Counted from the first letter of the stretch, positions 42,740-53,576 are shown. The stretch: 64,000 bases of DNA from Paraburkholderia haematera (GCF_905220975.1 NZ_CAJNBK010000002.1:496001-560000), one strand, 5' to 3'. Program-made: numbers and translations. Notes: generated from the sequence alone by a model not told the origin.

Positions 42740-43453
42740 ATGCCCACTGCCTATAAACGCGTCCTGCTCAAACTCTCCGGTGAAGCTCTGATGGGCGACG
42801 ATGCCTTCGGCATCAATCGCGCAACCATCGAACGAATGGTAGCGGACGTGGCCGAAGTGGTCCGTCTCGGAACGCAGCTGGCCGTGGTGATCGGCGGCGG
42901 CAATATTTTCCGCGGCGTCGCGGGCGGCGCGGCCGGTATGGATCGCGCCACGGCTGACTACATGGGCATGCTGGCCACCATGATGAATGCGTTGGCGCTG
43001 CAGGACGCAATGCGCCACGCCGGTATCGAAGCGCGCGTGCAATCCGCGCTGCGCATGGACCAGGTGGTCGAGCCGTACATCCGGCCCCGCGCGATTCGCC
43101 AGCTCGAAGAAGGCAAAGTCGTGATTTTCGCGGCCGGCACCGGCAATCCGTTCTTTACGACGGATACGGCCGCCGCGCTGCGCGGTTCGGAAGTCGGCGC
43201 GGAAGTCGTGCTGAAGGCCACCAAGGTAGACGGCGTGTATTCGGCCGATCCCAAGAAGGATCCGAGCGCGACCCGTTACGCCACGATCAGCTTCGACGAA
43301 GCGATCGGCCGCAATCTGCAGGTGATGGACGCCACGGCGTTCGCGCTGTGCCGCGACCAGAAGCTGCCGATCCGGGTGTTTTCGATCGTCAAGCCGGGTG
43401 CGCTCAAGCGCATCGTATTGGGCGAGGACGAGGGCACCCTCGTCCACGTGTAA
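42740..43453 (+). CDS. pyrH: UMP kinase
   Basis: A 237-residue amino-acid-kinase-fold enzyme phosphorylating UMP to UDP. Features: [15 protein letters not shown] at the start, [11 protein letters not shown] (phosphate loop), the [18 protein letters not shown] helix and [13 protein letters not shown], all typical of bacterial PyrH. It is hexameric and GTP-activated in characterised cases. It is followed by frr after 100 bases, the usual order. Confidence 0.97.
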   Translation: MPTAYKRVLLKLSGEALMGDDAFGINRATIERMVADVAEVVRLGTQLAVVIGGGNIFRGVAGGAAGMDRATADYMGMLATMMNALALQDAMRHAGIEARVQSALRMDQVVEPYIRPRAIRQLEEGKVVIFAAGTGNPFFTTDTAAALRGSEVGAEVVLKATKVDGVYSADPKKDPSATRYATISFDEAIGRNLQVMDATAFALCRDQKLPIRVFSIVKPGALKRIVLGEDEGTLVHV

Positions 43454-43553
43454 ACTCTCGTTCACATAACGTGGGCTTTAACGCGAGCCCTGGCCGCCGC
43501 ATAGTGCGCGCGCTGGCCGGTTCGCACCGTTTTGAAGGTTCGGAGGTTTAAAA

Positions 43554-44114
43554 ATGTCTGTGGCTGATATCAGGAAGGGCGCTGAACAAAAAATGCAGCG
43601 TTCCATCGACGCGTTCAAGAACGACCTGTCGAAGATCCGCACGGGCCGTGCACACACGGGCCTGCTCGATCACATCCAGTGCGATTACTACGGTTCGCCG
43701 GTGCCGATTTCGCAGGTTGCGAACCTGACGCTGATCGACGCACGCACGATCGGCGTGCAGCCGTGGGAAAAGAAGATGGTCCAGGTCGTCGAAAAGGCGA
43801 TCCGCGAGTCGGACCTCGGTCTGAACCCGGCTACGCAAGGCGACGTGATCCGCGTGCCAATGCCCGCGCTGACCGAAGAACGCCGCCGCGAACTGACCAA
43901 AGTGGTCAAGAGCGAAGCGGAAACGGCCAAGGTCGCGGTTCGTAACCTGCGCCGTGACGCAAACGAGCAACTGAAAAAGCTCGTGAAAGACAAGGAAATT
44001 TCGGAAGATGACGAACGCCGTGCAGGTGACGACGTTCAGAAGCTGACGGACAAGTTCGTCACGGAAATCGACAAACTGGTCGTGACCAAAGAAGCCGAGA
44101 TCATGACGGTCTGA
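43554..44114 (+). CDS. frr: Ribosome recycling factor
   Basis: A 186-residue RRF that splits post-termination ribosomes together with EF-G. It has the three-helix bundle pattern with [22 protein letters not shown] at the start and the C-terminal [25 protein letters not shown] lies seven bases before the ATG. Length is exactly that of the family. Confidence 0.98.
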   Translation: MSVADIRKGAEQKMQRSIDAFKNDLSKIRTGRAHTGLLDHIQCDYYGSPVPISQVANLTLIDARTIGVQPWEKKMVQVVEKAIRESDLGLNPATQGDVIRVPMPALTEERRRELTKVVKSEAETAKVAVRNLRRDANEQLKKLVKDKEISEDDERRAGDDVQKLTDKFVTEIDKLVVTKEAEIMTV

Positions 44115-44177
44115 GGCCGCTCGCTCAGCACCTTCAAGATTTCCACTTCTTTTTTTGCAGTCACTGTCCCGACGGCC

Positions 44178-44960
44178 ATGACCTATACCAGCTCAACCGT
44201 GCGCGTGCCTGATGTCGCCACGGTGCCGCGACATATCGCGATCATCATGGACGGCAACGGCCGTTGGGCGACCCAGCGCCGTCTGCCGCGCGTGGCCGGT
44301 CATACGCGCGGCGTGGACGCGGTGCGTGCGGCCGTCGAGGCCTGCGCCCGGCAGGGCGTCGAATATCTGACGCTGTTTGCCTTCAGCTCGGAAAACTGGC
44401 GCCGCCCGAACGACGAAGTGTCGTTCCTGATGCGCCTGTTCGTCACCGCGCTGGAGCGCGAGATCGGCAAACTGCACGCGAACGGCATCCGTCTGCGTGT
44501 GGTCGGCGATCTGTCCCGATTCGATACGCGTATTCGCGATCTGATCAAGCGCGCGGAAACCAAAACCGCGCGCAATACCCGTCTCACGCTCACCATCGCT
44601 GCCAACTATGGCGGCCGGTGGGACATCATGCAGGCCACCCGCAAGCTCGCCGAGCAGTCGGCACTGGCGGGCAAGGCGGTCGAGGTGAACGAAGACTCGT
44701 TCGCCGAACACCTGTCGATGGCCTATGCGCCGGAGCCGGACCTCTTTATCCGCACCGGCGGCGAGCGCCGCGTCAGCAACTTCCTGCTGTGGCAACTCGC
44801 CTACACCGAGTTCTACTTCACCGACACGTTCTGGCCGGATTTCGACGCCGACGCGCTCGGCCACGCTATCGCTTCCTACGCGGAGCGTGAACGCCGCTTC
44901 GGCCGCACCAGTGCTCAACTCGAGCCGCAATCGCAAAACGTCGATTCGCTTCCATGCTAA
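44178..44960 (+). CDS. uppS: Undecaprenyl diphosphate synthase (cis-prenyltransferase)
   Basis: A 260-residue cytosolic enzyme adding eight isoprene units to FPP, making the lipid carrier for peptidoglycan. [13 protein letters not shown] holds the Mg-binding Asp, [11 protein letters not shown] and the C-terminal [25 protein letters not shown] motif are intact. Its last seven bases overlap the cdsA start, so the two are likely translationally coupled. Confidence 0.97.
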   Translation: MTYTSSTVRVPDVATVPRHIAIIMDGNGRWATQRRLPRVAGHTRGVDAVRAAVEACARQGVEYLTLFAFSSENWRRPNDEVSFLMRLFVTALEREIGKLHANGIRLRVVGDLSRFDTRIRDLIKRAETKTARNTRLTLTIAANYGGRWDIMQATRKLAEQSALAGKAVEVNEDSFAEHLSMAYAPEPDLFIRTGGERRVSNFLLWQLAYTEFYFTDTFWPDFDADALGHAIASYAERERRFGRTSAQLEPQSQNVDSLPC

Positions 44961-45775
44961 AAACCCGTGTCATCACGGCGATCATCCTGCTGGCGATCTT
45001 CCTGCCGGTCACGTTGTTCGCGCCGGTGGGCGCGTTCGGCGCGCTGATCGCCTTCGTCGTCGTGTTCGCCGCGTGGGAATGGGCGCGCCTGCTGAAGCTA
45101 GGCGGCGCGGGCCCGGTCATTTATGCGCTGGTGGCCGCCGTTGCGCTGGTTGCGAGTACACGTCTCGGTACCGGCGTCGAAGGGCCCCGGCCGCTGTTTC
45201 AGGCGGCCGCTATTTTCTGGGTGATCGCGGGTCCGTATGTGCTTCTGCGCAAGCCGACCCTCGCGCAAGGCGCCTGGCGCGCTTTTCTATTCCTTGCCGG
45301 CATTGTGGTATTCGTCGCGTGCTGGCATGCTCTCGTCGCCGCGCGTATGAAGGGCGTGCCGTTCGTGCTGTCGCTGCTCCTCCTCGTATGGCTGGCCGAT
45401 ATCGGCGCATACTTCTCTGGAAAGGCTTTCGGGAAACACAAGCTGGCGCCTGCCATCAGCCCGGGCAAGACCTGGGAGGGCGCGATCGGCGGCTGGCTGG
45501 TCGTGATGATCGTTGCCGCTGCTGCGGTTTTTTTACATGCGTTCGAGCCGACCCTGTATTCTGCGCTGCTGGCGCAATTAGGCGCCGTACGCACGCTGCT
45601 CGCTTTGACCCTGCTGGTGGCATTCAGCGTGGTGGGCGACCTGTTCGAATCGATGATGAAACGCCAGGCCGGAGTGAAGGATTCAAGCGGCCTGTTGCCT
45701 GGGCACGGTGGCGTACTCGACCGCATCGACGCATTGTTGCCGGTGCTGCCGCTTGCCATGCTGCTGCTAGGCTAG
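44954..45775 (+). CDS. cdsA: Phosphatidate cytidylyltransferase
   Basis: A 273-residue inner-membrane enzyme making CDP-diacylglycerol, the precursor of all phospholipids. It has about seven to eight hydrophobic helices and the family signature [35 protein letters not shown] near residues 215-255. It overlaps uppS by seven bases and is followed by dxr after ten. Confidence 0.97.
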   Translation: MLKTRVITAIILLAIFLPVTLFAPVGAFGALIAFVVVFAAWEWARLLKLGGAGPVIYALVAAVALVASTRLGTGVEGPRPLFQAAAIFWVIAGPYVLLRKPTLAQGAWRAFLFLAGIVVFVACWHALVAARMKGVPFVLSLLLLVWLADIGAYFSGKAFGKHKLAPAISPGKTWEGAIGGWLVVMIVAAAAVFLHAFEPTLYSALLAQLGAVRTLLALTLLVAFSVVGDLFESMMKRQAGVKDSSGLLPGHGGVLDRIDALLPVLPLAMLLLG

Positions 45776-45785
45776 AGAAAGAGAT

Positions 45786-46991
45786 ATGCAAAAACGTCTG
45801 ACATTGCTCGGTTCCACGGGCTCGATTGGAGACAGCACGCTCGACGTCGTCGCGCGTCATCCCGAGCGCTTTTCGGTGTATGCGCTCACGGCGCATCGCA
45901 ATGGCGACAAGCTCGTCGAGCAATGCCTGCGCTTTCGGCCGGAAGTCGCGGTAGTCGGCGACGCCGGGACCGCCGCGCGGGTCGCGGCGAAATTGCGCGA
46001 AGCGGGCTGCAAGACCGAAGTCATGTACGGGCCGCAAGCGCTTGTCGACGTGTCGAAGAGCGATGGCTGCGATACGGTGGTGGCGGCAATCGTCGGTGCC
46101 GCGGGCCTCGCGCCCAGCCTGGCCGCCGCGCGCGCCGGCAAGCGCATTCTGCTCGCCAACAAGGAAGCGCTGGTGATGTCCGGCGCGATCTTCATGGACG
46201 CGGTGCGTGACAACGGCGCCGTGCTGCTGCCGGTCGACAGCGAACACAACGCTATTTTCCAATGCCTGCCGCGCGAAGCCGAACTGCACGGCGGTGTCTC
46301 GAAGATCATCCTGACCGCGTCGGGCGGTCCGTTCCGCACGCGCGAACCGGCCACGCTGGTCGACGTCACGCCTGACGAGGCCTGCAAGCATCCGAACTGG
46401 GTCATGGGCCGTAAGATCTCGGTCGACTCGGCCACGATGATGAATAAAGGCCTCGAAGTGATCGAGGCGCATTGGCTCTTCAATCTGCCAGGCGAGCGCA
46501 TTGAAGTGCTGATTCACCCGCAAAGCGTGATTCATTCGATGGTGTCGTACGTCGACGGCTCGGTGCTCGCGCAATTGGGGAACCCCGACATGCGCACGCC
46601 GATGGCGCACGCGCTGGCGTTTCCGGATCGCGTCGATTCGGGCGTGGCGCAACTCGATCTTCTGCAGGTCGCGTCGCTCTCGTTCGAAAAACCCGATTAC
46701 ACGCGCTTCCCGTGTCTCGCGCTCGCGGTGAAGGCGTTGGCCGAAGGTGGGTTGGCAAGCGCGGCTCTGAACGCGGCGAACGAAGTCGCGGTTGAAGCGT
46801 TCCTGTCGCGCCAGATCGGCTTCATGGCGATCGCTCAGGTCGTCGATAGCGTACTCAACGCATTGCCGAACAGCAGTGCGCATGCCCTCGAAGACGTGAT
46901 CGAGGCCGACGCCGCCGCGCGTCGCGCCGCTGCCGACTTCATCGCGCGTCTGCCGGACGGCGCCCGTCGCACGGAACGCGCCGTCCAGTGA
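45786..46991 (+). CDS. dxr: 1-deoxy-D-xylulose 5-phosphate reductoisomerase
   Basis: A 401-residue NADPH enzyme producing MEP, the committed step of non-mevalonate isoprenoid synthesis. [20 protein letters not shown] is the NADPH-binding start; [13 protein letters not shown] and LTASGGPFR form the metal and fosmidomycin site; [23 protein letters not shown] is intact. It lies between cdsA and rseP, as in most proteobacteria. Confidence 0.98.
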   Translation: MQKRLTLLGSTGSIGDSTLDVVARHPERFSVYALTAHRNGDKLVEQCLRFRPEVAVVGDAGTAARVAAKLREAGCKTEVMYGPQALVDVSKSDGCDTVVAAIVGAAGLAPSLAAARAGKRILLANKEALVMSGAIFMDAVRDNGAVLLPVDSEHNAIFQCLPREAELHGGVSKIILTASGGPFRTREPATLVDVTPDEACKHPNWVMGRKISVDSATMMNKGLEVIEAHWLFNLPGERIEVLIHPQSVIHSMVSYVDGSVLAQLGNPDMRTPMAHALAFPDRVDSGVAQLDLLQVASLSFEKPDYTRFPCLALAVKALAEGGLASAALNAANEVAVEAFLSRQIGFMAIAQVVDSVLNALPNSSAHALEDVIEADAAARRAAADFIARLPDGARRTERAVQ

Positions 46992-46998
46992 GGCGCCT

Positions 46999-48384
46999 AT
47001 GAACCTGCTGATCGAACTGCTTGCCTTCGCGGTCGCGATTGGCGTACTCGTGGTCGTCCACGAGTACGGACATTACAGCGTGGCGCGTTTGTGCGGCGTC
47101 AAGGTGTTGCGCTTTTCGATCGGCTTCGGCAAGCCGCTGTTCCAGCGGGTGAGCCCGAAGACGGGCACCGAATGGACGATTGCCGCGCTGCCGCTGGGCG
47201 GCTACGTGAAGATGCTCGACGAGCGCGAGACCGGCGGCGCGCCGATTCCCGCTGAGTCCTTGCCGTATGCATTCAACCGGCAGTCGGTGTGGCGCCGTAT
47301 CGCGATTGTCGCGGCCGGTCCGGTCGCGAACTTCCTGCTCGCCATCGTGCTGTTCGCCCTTGTATTCGCCACTGGCGTGACGGAGCCGGCGGCCGTGGTG
47401 GCTGCGCCTGCTCCGAATACGCCGGCGGCATTGGCCGGTTTCGACGGCGGCGAAACTATCGTCGCGGTGCGTGCCGAGAATGCCAGTGAATCCGAGCATG
47501 TGCGCTCCTGGTCCGACCTGCGCTGGAAACTGCTGGGTGCGGCATTCGATCACAAGCGCGTCGTGCTGAGCGCAAAAGATGCCCACGGTACGTCGGATTT
47601 CCAGTTGGACCTGCGCGGTATCACCGAGAAAGACGTCGACGACGACTTTATGTCGCATCTCGGCTTCGAACCGGGTGGCGGCAAGCTGACGGTTGCGGGC
47701 ATACAGCCGGGTAGCGCAGCGCAAAAGGCGGGTATTGCAGTGGGTGACCGTCTGCGCGCGGTCGACGGTGTTCCTACCGACAATGCCACAGCCTTCATCG
47801 CTTATGTAAAATCGCACGCCGGTGTGCCCGTGACGCTGCAGGTGGAGCGTGGCGGACAAACGGCAAGCAAGCTGGAAGACGTTCGCATCGTTCCGCAGTC
47901 GCAGCGCGATGACACAACGGGTCAGCAGATCGGCCGTATCGGTGCGGAACTCGCCACCCAGGTGCCCTCGATCGACGTGCGCTATGGGCCGCTCGAAAGT
48001 CTGCAGCTGGGCACGCGCCGTACGTGGGATCTGGCTGTTTATTCGGTGCGCATGTTCGGAAGAATGATCGTTGGCGAGGCTTCGCTGAAGAATCTTTCCG
48101 GTCCTGTCACGATCGCCGATTACGCAGGAAAGAGCGCACGTCTAGGTCCTTCTGCATTCCTGTCGTTCCTGGCCCTTGTCAGTATTAGCCTCGGCGTACT
48201 GAACCTGTTACCAATTCCGGTATTGGACGGGGGTCATCTGTTATATTATTTGGTTGAAGCTGTAACCGGCAAAGTTGTCTCTGATCGCTGGCAACTCGTT
48301 TTTCAGAGGGCGGGTCTCGCCTGCATCGTCGCGTTGTCGGCGATTGCGCTGTTCAACGATCTGGCTCGTTTAATCCATTTTTAA
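46999..48384 (+). CDS. rseP: RIP zinc metalloprotease RseP
   Basis: A 461-residue inner-membrane site-2 protease that cleaves the anti-sigma factor RseA (or equivalent) after DegS, releasing sigma-E; it also clears signal-peptide remnants. The zinc motif HEYGHY is near residue 22, two PDZ regions occupy the middle, and LNLLPIPVLDGGHLLYYLVEA supplies the third zinc ligand near residue 400. Four membrane helices are visible. It is directly upstream of bamA. Confidence 0.96.
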   Translation: MNLLIELLAFAVAIGVLVVVHEYGHYSVARLCGVKVLRFSIGFGKPLFQRVSPKTGTEWTIAALPLGGYVKMLDERETGGAPIPAESLPYAFNRQSVWRRIAIVAAGPVANFLLAIVLFALVFATGVTEPAAVVAAPAPNTPAALAGFDGGETIVAVRAENASESEHVRSWSDLRWKLLGAAFDHKRVVLSAKDAHGTSDFQLDLRGITEKDVDDDFMSHLGFEPGGGKLTVAGIQPGSAAQKAGIAVGDRLRAVDGVPTDNATAFIAYVKSHAGVPVTLQVERGGQTASKLEDVRIVPQSQRDDTTGQQIGRIGAELATQVPSIDVRYGPLESLQLGTRRTWDLAVYSVRMFGRMIVGEASLKNLSGPVTIADYAGKSARLGPSAFLSFLALVSISLGVLNLLPIPVLDGGHLLYYLVEAVTGKVVSDRWQLVFQRAGLACIVALSAIALFNDLARLIHF

Positions 48385-48451
48385 AGTGTCTGGCGGCGTT
48401 CACGATGGCGACCGTCTGACCTGATGCAGCTATACACACTGGGGAAGCACG

Positions 48452-50764
48452 TTGTTTAAACCTCATCGCTTTGTTCCAAAGACGGTTATAGCCGCGGCAT
48501 TCGCCGCGCATGGGCTGGTTGCTCACGCAACGACGCCCTTCGTGGTGCAAGACATCCGGATCGAGGGATTGCAACGCGTCGAACCTGGTACCGTGTTCGC
48601 GTACCTGCCCATCAAGCAAGGCGACACCTTTAGCGACGACAAGGCTTCTGAAGCCATTCGCGCGCTGTACGCCACGGGCTTCTTCAACGACGTCAAGATC
48701 GCGACCGAAGGCAATGTCGTGATCGTGCAGGTGCTGGAACGTCCGGCCATCGGCACGATCGACTTCTCCGGCATTCACGAGTTCGACAAGGAGAACCTGA
48801 CCAAGGCGCTGCGCGCGGTCGGGTTGTCGCAAGGCCGTTACTACGACAAGGCACTCGTCGACAAGGCCGAGCAGGAACTGAAGCGCCAGTACCTGACGCG
48901 TGGCTACTATGCCGCCGAAGTCACCACCACGATCACGCCGATCGACCGCAACCGCGTGTCGGTGCTGTTCTCGGTGGCTGAAGGTCCGAGCGCGAAGATC
49001 CGCCAGATCAACTTCATCGGCAACAAGGCGTTCAGCACGGGTACGCTGCGCGACGAAATGCAGCTGTCCACGCCGAACTGGTTCTCGTGGTACACGAAGA
49101 ACGACCTGTACGCGAAAGACAAGCTCACCGGCGACCTCGAAAACGTCCGCTCGTATTACCTGAATCGCGGCTACCTCGAGTTCAACATCGAATCGACCCA
49201 GGTGTCGATCACGCCGGACAAGAAGGACATGTATCTGACGGTCACGCTTCACGAAGGCGAGCCGTACACGATCAACAGCATCAAGCTGGCCGGCAACCTG
49301 CTCGACCGCGAGCCGGAGCTGGCCAAGCTCATCAAGATCAAACCGGGTGACCGCTTCTCGGCTGAAAAGCTGCAAGCCACCACCAAGGCGATCGTCGACA
49401 AGCTGGGCGAATATGGTTATGCATTCGCCACGGTCAACGCGCAGCCGCAGATCGATCAGGAACACCACAAGGTCGACCTGACGCTGCAAGTGGACCCGAG
49501 CCGTCGTGTGTACGTGCGCCGCATCAATGTGGTCGGCAACACGCGCACTCGCGACGAAGTGGTGCGCCGCGAAATGCGTCAGCTCGAAAGCTCGTGGTTC
49601 GATTCGAACCGTCTCGCGCTGTCGAAAGACCGGATCAACCGTCTCGGCTACTTTACCGATGTCGACGTGACCACGGTGCCGGTCGAAGGCACGCCGGACC
49701 AGGTCGATGTGGACGTCAAGGTGGCCGAAAAGCCGACCGGCGCGATCACGCTGGGCGCGGGCTTCTCGTCGACCGACAAGGTGGTGCTCTCCGCGGGCGT
49801 GTCGCAGGACAACGTGTTCGGTTCGGGCACGAGCCTCGCGGTGAACATCAATACCGCGAAGACGTACCGTACCTTGACGGTCACGCAGGTCGACCCGTAC
49901 TTCACGGTCGACGGCATCAAGCGGATTACCGACGTCTACTACCGTACGTACCAGCCGCTGTACTACTCGACGGATTCGAGCTTCAAGATCGTCACGATCG
50001 GTGGCGACCTGAAGTTTGGTATTCCGTTCTCCGAAGTCGATACGGTGTACTTCGGTGCCGGCCTCGAGCAGAACCAGCTGGACGTCGACGCGAATACGCC
50101 TGCGTCCTATAAGCAGTACGTTGCCGATTTCGGACGTGTGTCGAACAACGTGCCGATCACGGTGGGGTGGTCGCGCGACGCGCGTGACAGCGCACTGGTG
50201 CCGAGCCGCGGTTATTTCGCGCAGGCCAATGCCGAATACGGCACACCGATCGGCGGCACGCAGTACTACAAGGCCGACATCAACGCGCAGTACTATTATT
50301 CGTTTGCGCGCGGCTTCGTGCTGGGCTTCAATTTCCAGGGTGGTTACGGTAACGGCCTGAGCGGCAAGCCCTATCCGATTTTCAAGAACTACTACGCTGG
50401 CGGTATCGGTTCGGTGCGTGGCTACGAGCCGAGTTCGCTGGGTCCGCGTGACGCGACAACGAACGACCCGATTGGTGGTTCGAAGCTGTTGGTGGGTAAC
50501 ATCGAGTTAACGTTTCCGTTGCCGGGCACGGGATATGACCGCACGCTGCGGGTGTTTACGTTCCTTGACGCGGGTAACGTCTGGGCGGACGCGAGCACTG
50601 CCGCTACGTCGACGGGCGCGAACGGCTTGCGCTACGGCTACGGTGTCGGTCTTGCGTGGATCTCACCGATCGGCCCGCTCAAGCTCAGCTTGGGTTTCCC
50701 GCTTGTGAAGCACACCGGCGACCAGTATCAGAAGTTCCAGTTCCAGATCGGCACGGCATTCTGA
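48452..50764 (+). CDS. bamA: Outer membrane protein assembly factor BamA
   Basis: A 770-residue Omp85 protein that folds beta-barrels into the outer membrane. A signal peptide (about 1-26, ending AHA) is followed by five POTRA domains (FVVQDIRIEGLQRVEPGTVF begins the first) and a 16-strand barrel. GSVRGYEPSSLGPR is the conserved loop 6 VRGF/Y motif, and the protein ends in Phe as outer-membrane proteins do. The start is TTG at 48452, with GGGGAAG just upstream. Skp follows, the usual neighbour. Confidence 0.97.
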   Translation: MFKPHRFVPKTVIAAAFAAHGLVAHATTPFVVQDIRIEGLQRVEPGTVFAYLPIKQGDTFSDDKASEAIRALYATGFFNDVKIATEGNVVIVQVLERPAIGTIDFSGIHEFDKENLTKALRAVGLSQGRYYDKALVDKAEQELKRQYLTRGYYAAEVTTTITPIDRNRVSVLFSVAEGPSAKIRQINFIGNKAFSTGTLRDEMQLSTPNWFSWYTKNDLYAKDKLTGDLENVRSYYLNRGYLEFNIESTQVSITPDKKDMYLTVTLHEGEPYTINSIKLAGNLLDREPELAKLIKIKPGDRFSAEKLQATTKAIVDKLGEYGYAFATVNAQPQIDQEHHKVDLTLQVDPSRRVYVRRINVVGNTRTRDEVVRREMRQLESSWFDSNRLALSKDRINRLGYFTDVDVTTVPVEGTPDQVDVDVKVAEKPTGAITLGAGFSSTDKVVLSAGVSQDNVFGSGTSLAVNINTAKTYRTLTVTQVDPYFTVDGIKRITDVYYRTYQPLYYSTDSSFKIVTIGGDLKFGIPFSEVDTVYFGAGLEQNQLDVDANTPASYKQYVADFGRVSNNVPITVGWSRDARDSALVPSRGYFAQANAEYGTPIGGTQYYKADINAQYYYSFARGFVLGFNFQGGYGNGLSGKPYPIFKNYYAGGIGSVRGYEPSSLGPRDATTNDPIGGSKLLVGNIELTFPLPGTGYDRTLRVFTFLDAGNVWADASTAATSTGANGLRYGYGVGLAWISPIGPLKLSLGFPLVKHTGDQYQKFQFQIGTAF

Positions 50765-50807
50765 TCCGGCGGCTGGCGATCCGGCGGCCGGCGATCCGGC
50801 GGCTGCC
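50763..50807. repeat. 15-bp tandem repeat overlapping the bamA stop codon
   Basis: Three head-to-tail units of the form GATCCGGCGGCTGGC (the second with C for T, the third with a changed end). The first begins on the bamA stop triplet. It precedes the skp start region. Confidence 0.85.
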
Positions 50808-50870
50808 GGTCTGGCCACGAGCGGCTCCCGGCGGCGGCCCCGGCCAAATTACAGTATCGAGAGGATGACT

Positions 50871-51401
50871 TTGCTAACCGGTATGTTTTCGAAACGTGTG
50901 GCGTGTACGTTTGCGCTGGCAATGACGCTGGGTGTCGGCGTAGCGGGCGCAGCGCACGCGCAGGAAGCCAGGATCGCTGCGGTGAATTCGGACCGTATCC
51001 TGCGTGAATCGGCTGCCGCGAAGGCTGCGCAGGTCAAGCTCGAGGCGGAGTTCGCCAAGCGTGACAAAGACCTGGCCGACATGGCGCAGAAGCTGAAGTC
51101 GATGTCCGACTCGCTCGACAAGAGCGGCGCGTCGATGTCGGCCGCCGATCGCGCGCAGAAGCAGCGTGACCTGTCGCAGCTGGATACGGATTTCCAGCGC
51201 AAACAACGCGAGTTTCGCGAGGACCTGAACCAGCGCCGCAATGAAGAGCTGGCGGCGGTGCTCGACCGGGCCAACAAGGTCATCAAACAGATCGCCGAGC
51301 AGCAGCACTACGACCTGATCGTTCAGGAAGCGGTGTACGTGAGCCCGCGCATCGACATTACCGATCAGGTGCTCAAGGCCCTCGCGGCATCGGGCAACTG
51401 A
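50871..51401 (+). CDS. skp: Periplasmic chaperone Skp (OmpH family)
   Basis: A 176-residue periplasmic chaperone that carries unfolded outer-membrane proteins to BamA. It has a signal peptide (hydrophobic FALAMTLGVGVAGA then AHA before QEA), a short core strand EARIAAVNSDRIL, and two long charged helices forming the tentacles (about residues 45-135). I chose TTG at 50871 because GAGAGG lies six bases before it; ATG at 50865 would abut that site and ATG at 50883 is too far. Either choice leaves the mature protein unchanged. Confidence 0.92.
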   Translation: MLTGMFSKRVACTFALAMTLGVGVAGAAHAQEARIAAVNSDRILRESAAAKAAQVKLEAEFAKRDKDLADMAQKLKSMSDSLDKSGASMSAADRAQKQRDLSQLDTDFQRKQREFREDLNQRRNEELAAVLDRANKVIKQIAEQQHYDLIVQEAVYVSPRIDITDQVLKALAASGN

Positions 51402-51477
51402 ACGCGCACGCAGGGTCGCCGGATCGCAGCATGAGGCCGTAGAACTGACAAGTTGGACTGATGTTGCAGCAACCATC

Positions 51478-51670
51478 TTGCATGGGACCGGAGTAGGCCC
51501 GCAAGTGCTAACTCTGGTCGACGGCGTTGCATGGGACCGGAGTAGGCGCTAAAGCGCTAACTCTGGTCGACGGCCTTGCATGGGACCCGAGTAAGCGCTA
51601 AAGCGCTAACTCTGGTCGACAGCGTTGCATGGGACCCGAGTAAGCGCTGAAGCGCTAACTCTGGTCGACA
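51478..51670 (+). repeat. Four tandem copies of a 49-bp palindromic element upstream of lpxD
   Basis: Units start at 51478, 51527, 51576 and 51625, exactly 49 bases apart; the last is cut to 46 bases. Each begins TTGCATGGGACC and contains a 34-base imperfect palindrome: arm GACCnGAGTnAGCGCT, two-base centre, arm AGCGCTnACTCnGGTC. Units 3 and 4 pair at 14 of 16 arm positions and unit 2 at 15 of 16 counting G-T; unit 1 is the most diverged. The 49-base period is not a multiple of three, so it does not code. A related copy lies before aceA. Confidence 0.97.
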
Positions 51671-51687
51671 TAGGAGACACGATAGGC

Positions 51688-52821
51688 ATGGCATTTACGC
51701 TCGAGGACATCGTCCATCGGTTCGGCGGTGAAGTAGTCGGAGATGGTTCGCAGCGCGTCGGCAGTCTGGCGCCGCTTGACCAGGCAGGTCCGGACCAGCT
51801 GGCGTTCCTCGCCAATCCGAAGTATCTGTCGCAGGTCGAGACGACCCGTGCCGGCGCGGTATTGATCAACGCCGACGATCTCGCGAAGCTCGCGTCGGGC
51901 GAGAGTGATTTGCATGCCGCGCATTTGCATGCCGCGCGTAACTTCATCGTCACGCCGAATCCGTACGCTTACTTCGCGCGCGTCGCGCAGACCTTCATCG
52001 ACATGGCCGCGCCGAAGCCGGTGCCCGGCGTGCATCCGAGCGCAACCATCGACCCGTCCGCGCAGATTGCCGCGAGCGCGGTGATCGGTCCGCACGTCAC
52101 GGTGGAAGCGGGCGCGGTGATCGGCGAAAACGTGCGCCTCGATGCCAACGTGGTGATCGGCCGCGGCACACGGATCGGCGCGGACTCGCACCTGTATCCG
52201 AATGTCGCGGTGTACTACGGCTGCAAGCTCGGCGAGCGCGTGATCGTGCATGCGGGTGCGGTGATCGGTTCGGACGGTTTTGGCTTCGCGCCGGACTTCG
52301 TGGGCGAAGGCGATGCGCGTACCGGCAGCTGGGTGAAGATTCCGCAGGTCGGCGGTGTGTCGATCGCGGCAGACGTCGAAATCGGCGCGAACACGACGAT
52401 CGACCGTGGCGCGATGGCCGACACGATCATCGAAGAGTGCGTGAAGATCGACAATCTCGTGCAGATCGGTCACAACTGCAAGGTTGGCGCTTACACGGTG
52501 ATCGCCGGCTGCGCGGGCATCGCGGGCAGCACGACGATTGGCCGTCACTGCATGATCGGCGGGGCGGTCGGGATTGCCGGTCACGTGACGCTGGCTGACT
52601 ATGTGATCGTCACGGCGAAGTCGGGCGTGTCGAAGTCGTTGTTGAAGCCCGGCATGTACACCAGCGCGTTCCCGGCAGTGAATCACCTGGACTGGAACAA
52701 GAGCGCCGCTTTGCTGCGTAACATCGACAAACTCCGTGACCGTATCAAGGCGCTGGAAAACGCCGCGTCGGCAGGCAAGCCGGCCGGCGTAGCAAACCAA
52801 TCCGCAAACGACAAAACCTGA
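51688..52821 (+). CDS. lpxD: UDP-3-O-(3-hydroxyacyl)glucosamine N-acyltransferase
   Basis: A 377-residue hexapeptide-repeat acyltransferase for the third step of lipid A synthesis. An N-terminal uridine-binding domain ([18 protein letters not shown]) precedes a left-handed beta-helix ([20 protein letters not shown] onward), with the catalytic His in [16 protein letters not shown]. The start MAFTLEDIV at 51688 is preferred; upstream in-frame sequence is repeat DNA. It is followed by fabZ, lpxA and lpxB in the standard order. Confidence 0.97.
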   Translation: MAFTLEDIVHRFGGEVVGDGSQRVGSLAPLDQAGPDQLAFLANPKYLSQVETTRAGAVLINADDLAKLASGESDLHAAHLHAARNFIVTPNPYAYFARVAQTFIDMAAPKPVPGVHPSATIDPSAQIAASAVIGPHVTVEAGAVIGENVRLDANVVIGRGTRIGADSHLYPNVAVYYGCKLGERVIVHAGAVIGSDGFGFAPDFVGEGDARTGSWVKIPQVGGVSIAADVEIGANTTIDRGAMADTIIEECVKIDNLVQIGHNCKVGAYTVIAGCAGIAGSTTIGRHCMIGGAVGIAGHVTLADYVIVTAKSGVSKSLLKPGMYTSAFPAVNHLDWNKSAALLRNIDKLRDRIKALENAASAGKPAGVANQSANDKT

Positions 52822-53016
52822 GGTATTGGGCCAATCCGTAGGGCAACCTGCCGGCACCGCGTAAAATGGCGGGCAAGCATCAGGAAGCAAAGTCGGTTGC
52901 CGTGACCGGGTGGCATGGCCGCCGGTCCCGGCAAGCGCCGGCAGCGCGCGTTACCAACCCACCTGCACCAGCATCCGCAGTCATCATCGCGCAGTCAATG
53001 CGTGAGTAGAAACACC

Positions 53017-53481
53017 ATGAGCACCGAAAAAATCAATCTCGACATTCACAAGATTCTCACGCTGCTGCCGCATCGCTACCCGATCCTGCTGGTTGACCGG
53101 GTGCTCGAACTTGAGCCGCATAAGAGCATCAAAGCGTTGAAGAACGTGTCGATCAATGAGCCGTATTTCCAGGGTCACTTTCCGACCCGTCCGGTGATGC
53201 CCGGCGTCCTGATCCTCGAAGCGCTCGCGCAAACGGCAGCCTTGCTGACGTTTTCAGAAGAGCCGAGCGATCCGTCGAACACGCTGTATCTGTTCGTGGG
53301 CATCGACAATGCGCGTTTCAAACGCGTGGTGGAACCGGGCGATCAGCTGATCCTGAACTGCACGTTCGAGCGTCACATGCGCGGCATCTGGAAGTTCAAG
53401 GCGCGCGCCGAAGTGGATGGTGTCGTGGCGGCGGAGGCCGACCTGATGTGCGCGGTGCGGCACACGGACAAAGACGCTTAA
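53017..53481 (+). CDS. fabZ: 3-hydroxyacyl-[ACP] dehydratase FabZ
   Basis: A 154-residue hot-dog-fold dehydratase of fatty-acid elongation, balancing 3-hydroxyacyl-ACP use between fatty acids and lipid [15 protein letters not shown] carries the catalytic His and [20 protein letters not shown] the catalytic Glu region. Start MSTEKINLD at 53017 gives the family length; the frame upstream is open but not conserved. Placed between lpxD and lpxA as in most Gram-negatives. Confidence 0.97.
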   Translation: MSTEKINLDIHKILTLLPHRYPILLVDRVLELEPHKSIKALKNVSINEPYFQGHFPTRPVMPGVLILEALAQTAALLTFSEEPSDPSNTLYLFVGIDNARFKRVVEPGDQLILNCTFERHMRGIWKFKARAEVDGVVAAEADLMCAVRHTDKDA

Positions 53482-53576
53482 CGATCGATGTCCGGGCAAT
53501 CGGCGGCTTACTCTGAGCCCTGCAAGCTCCGGCCACGTCCATCCAGACAACGCAACAGAATCAGAAGCGAGGACGC

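Noticed and set aside
51478..51670. 49-bp repeats as a CRISPR array
   Set aside because: The whole unit repeats head-to-tail with no variable spacers and no cas genes are nearby.
51625..51687. Upstream in-frame extension of lpxD through the repeat array
   Set aside because: The extension is repeat DNA with a 49-base period not divisible by three, and the conserved LpxD N-terminus starts at MAFTLEDIV.
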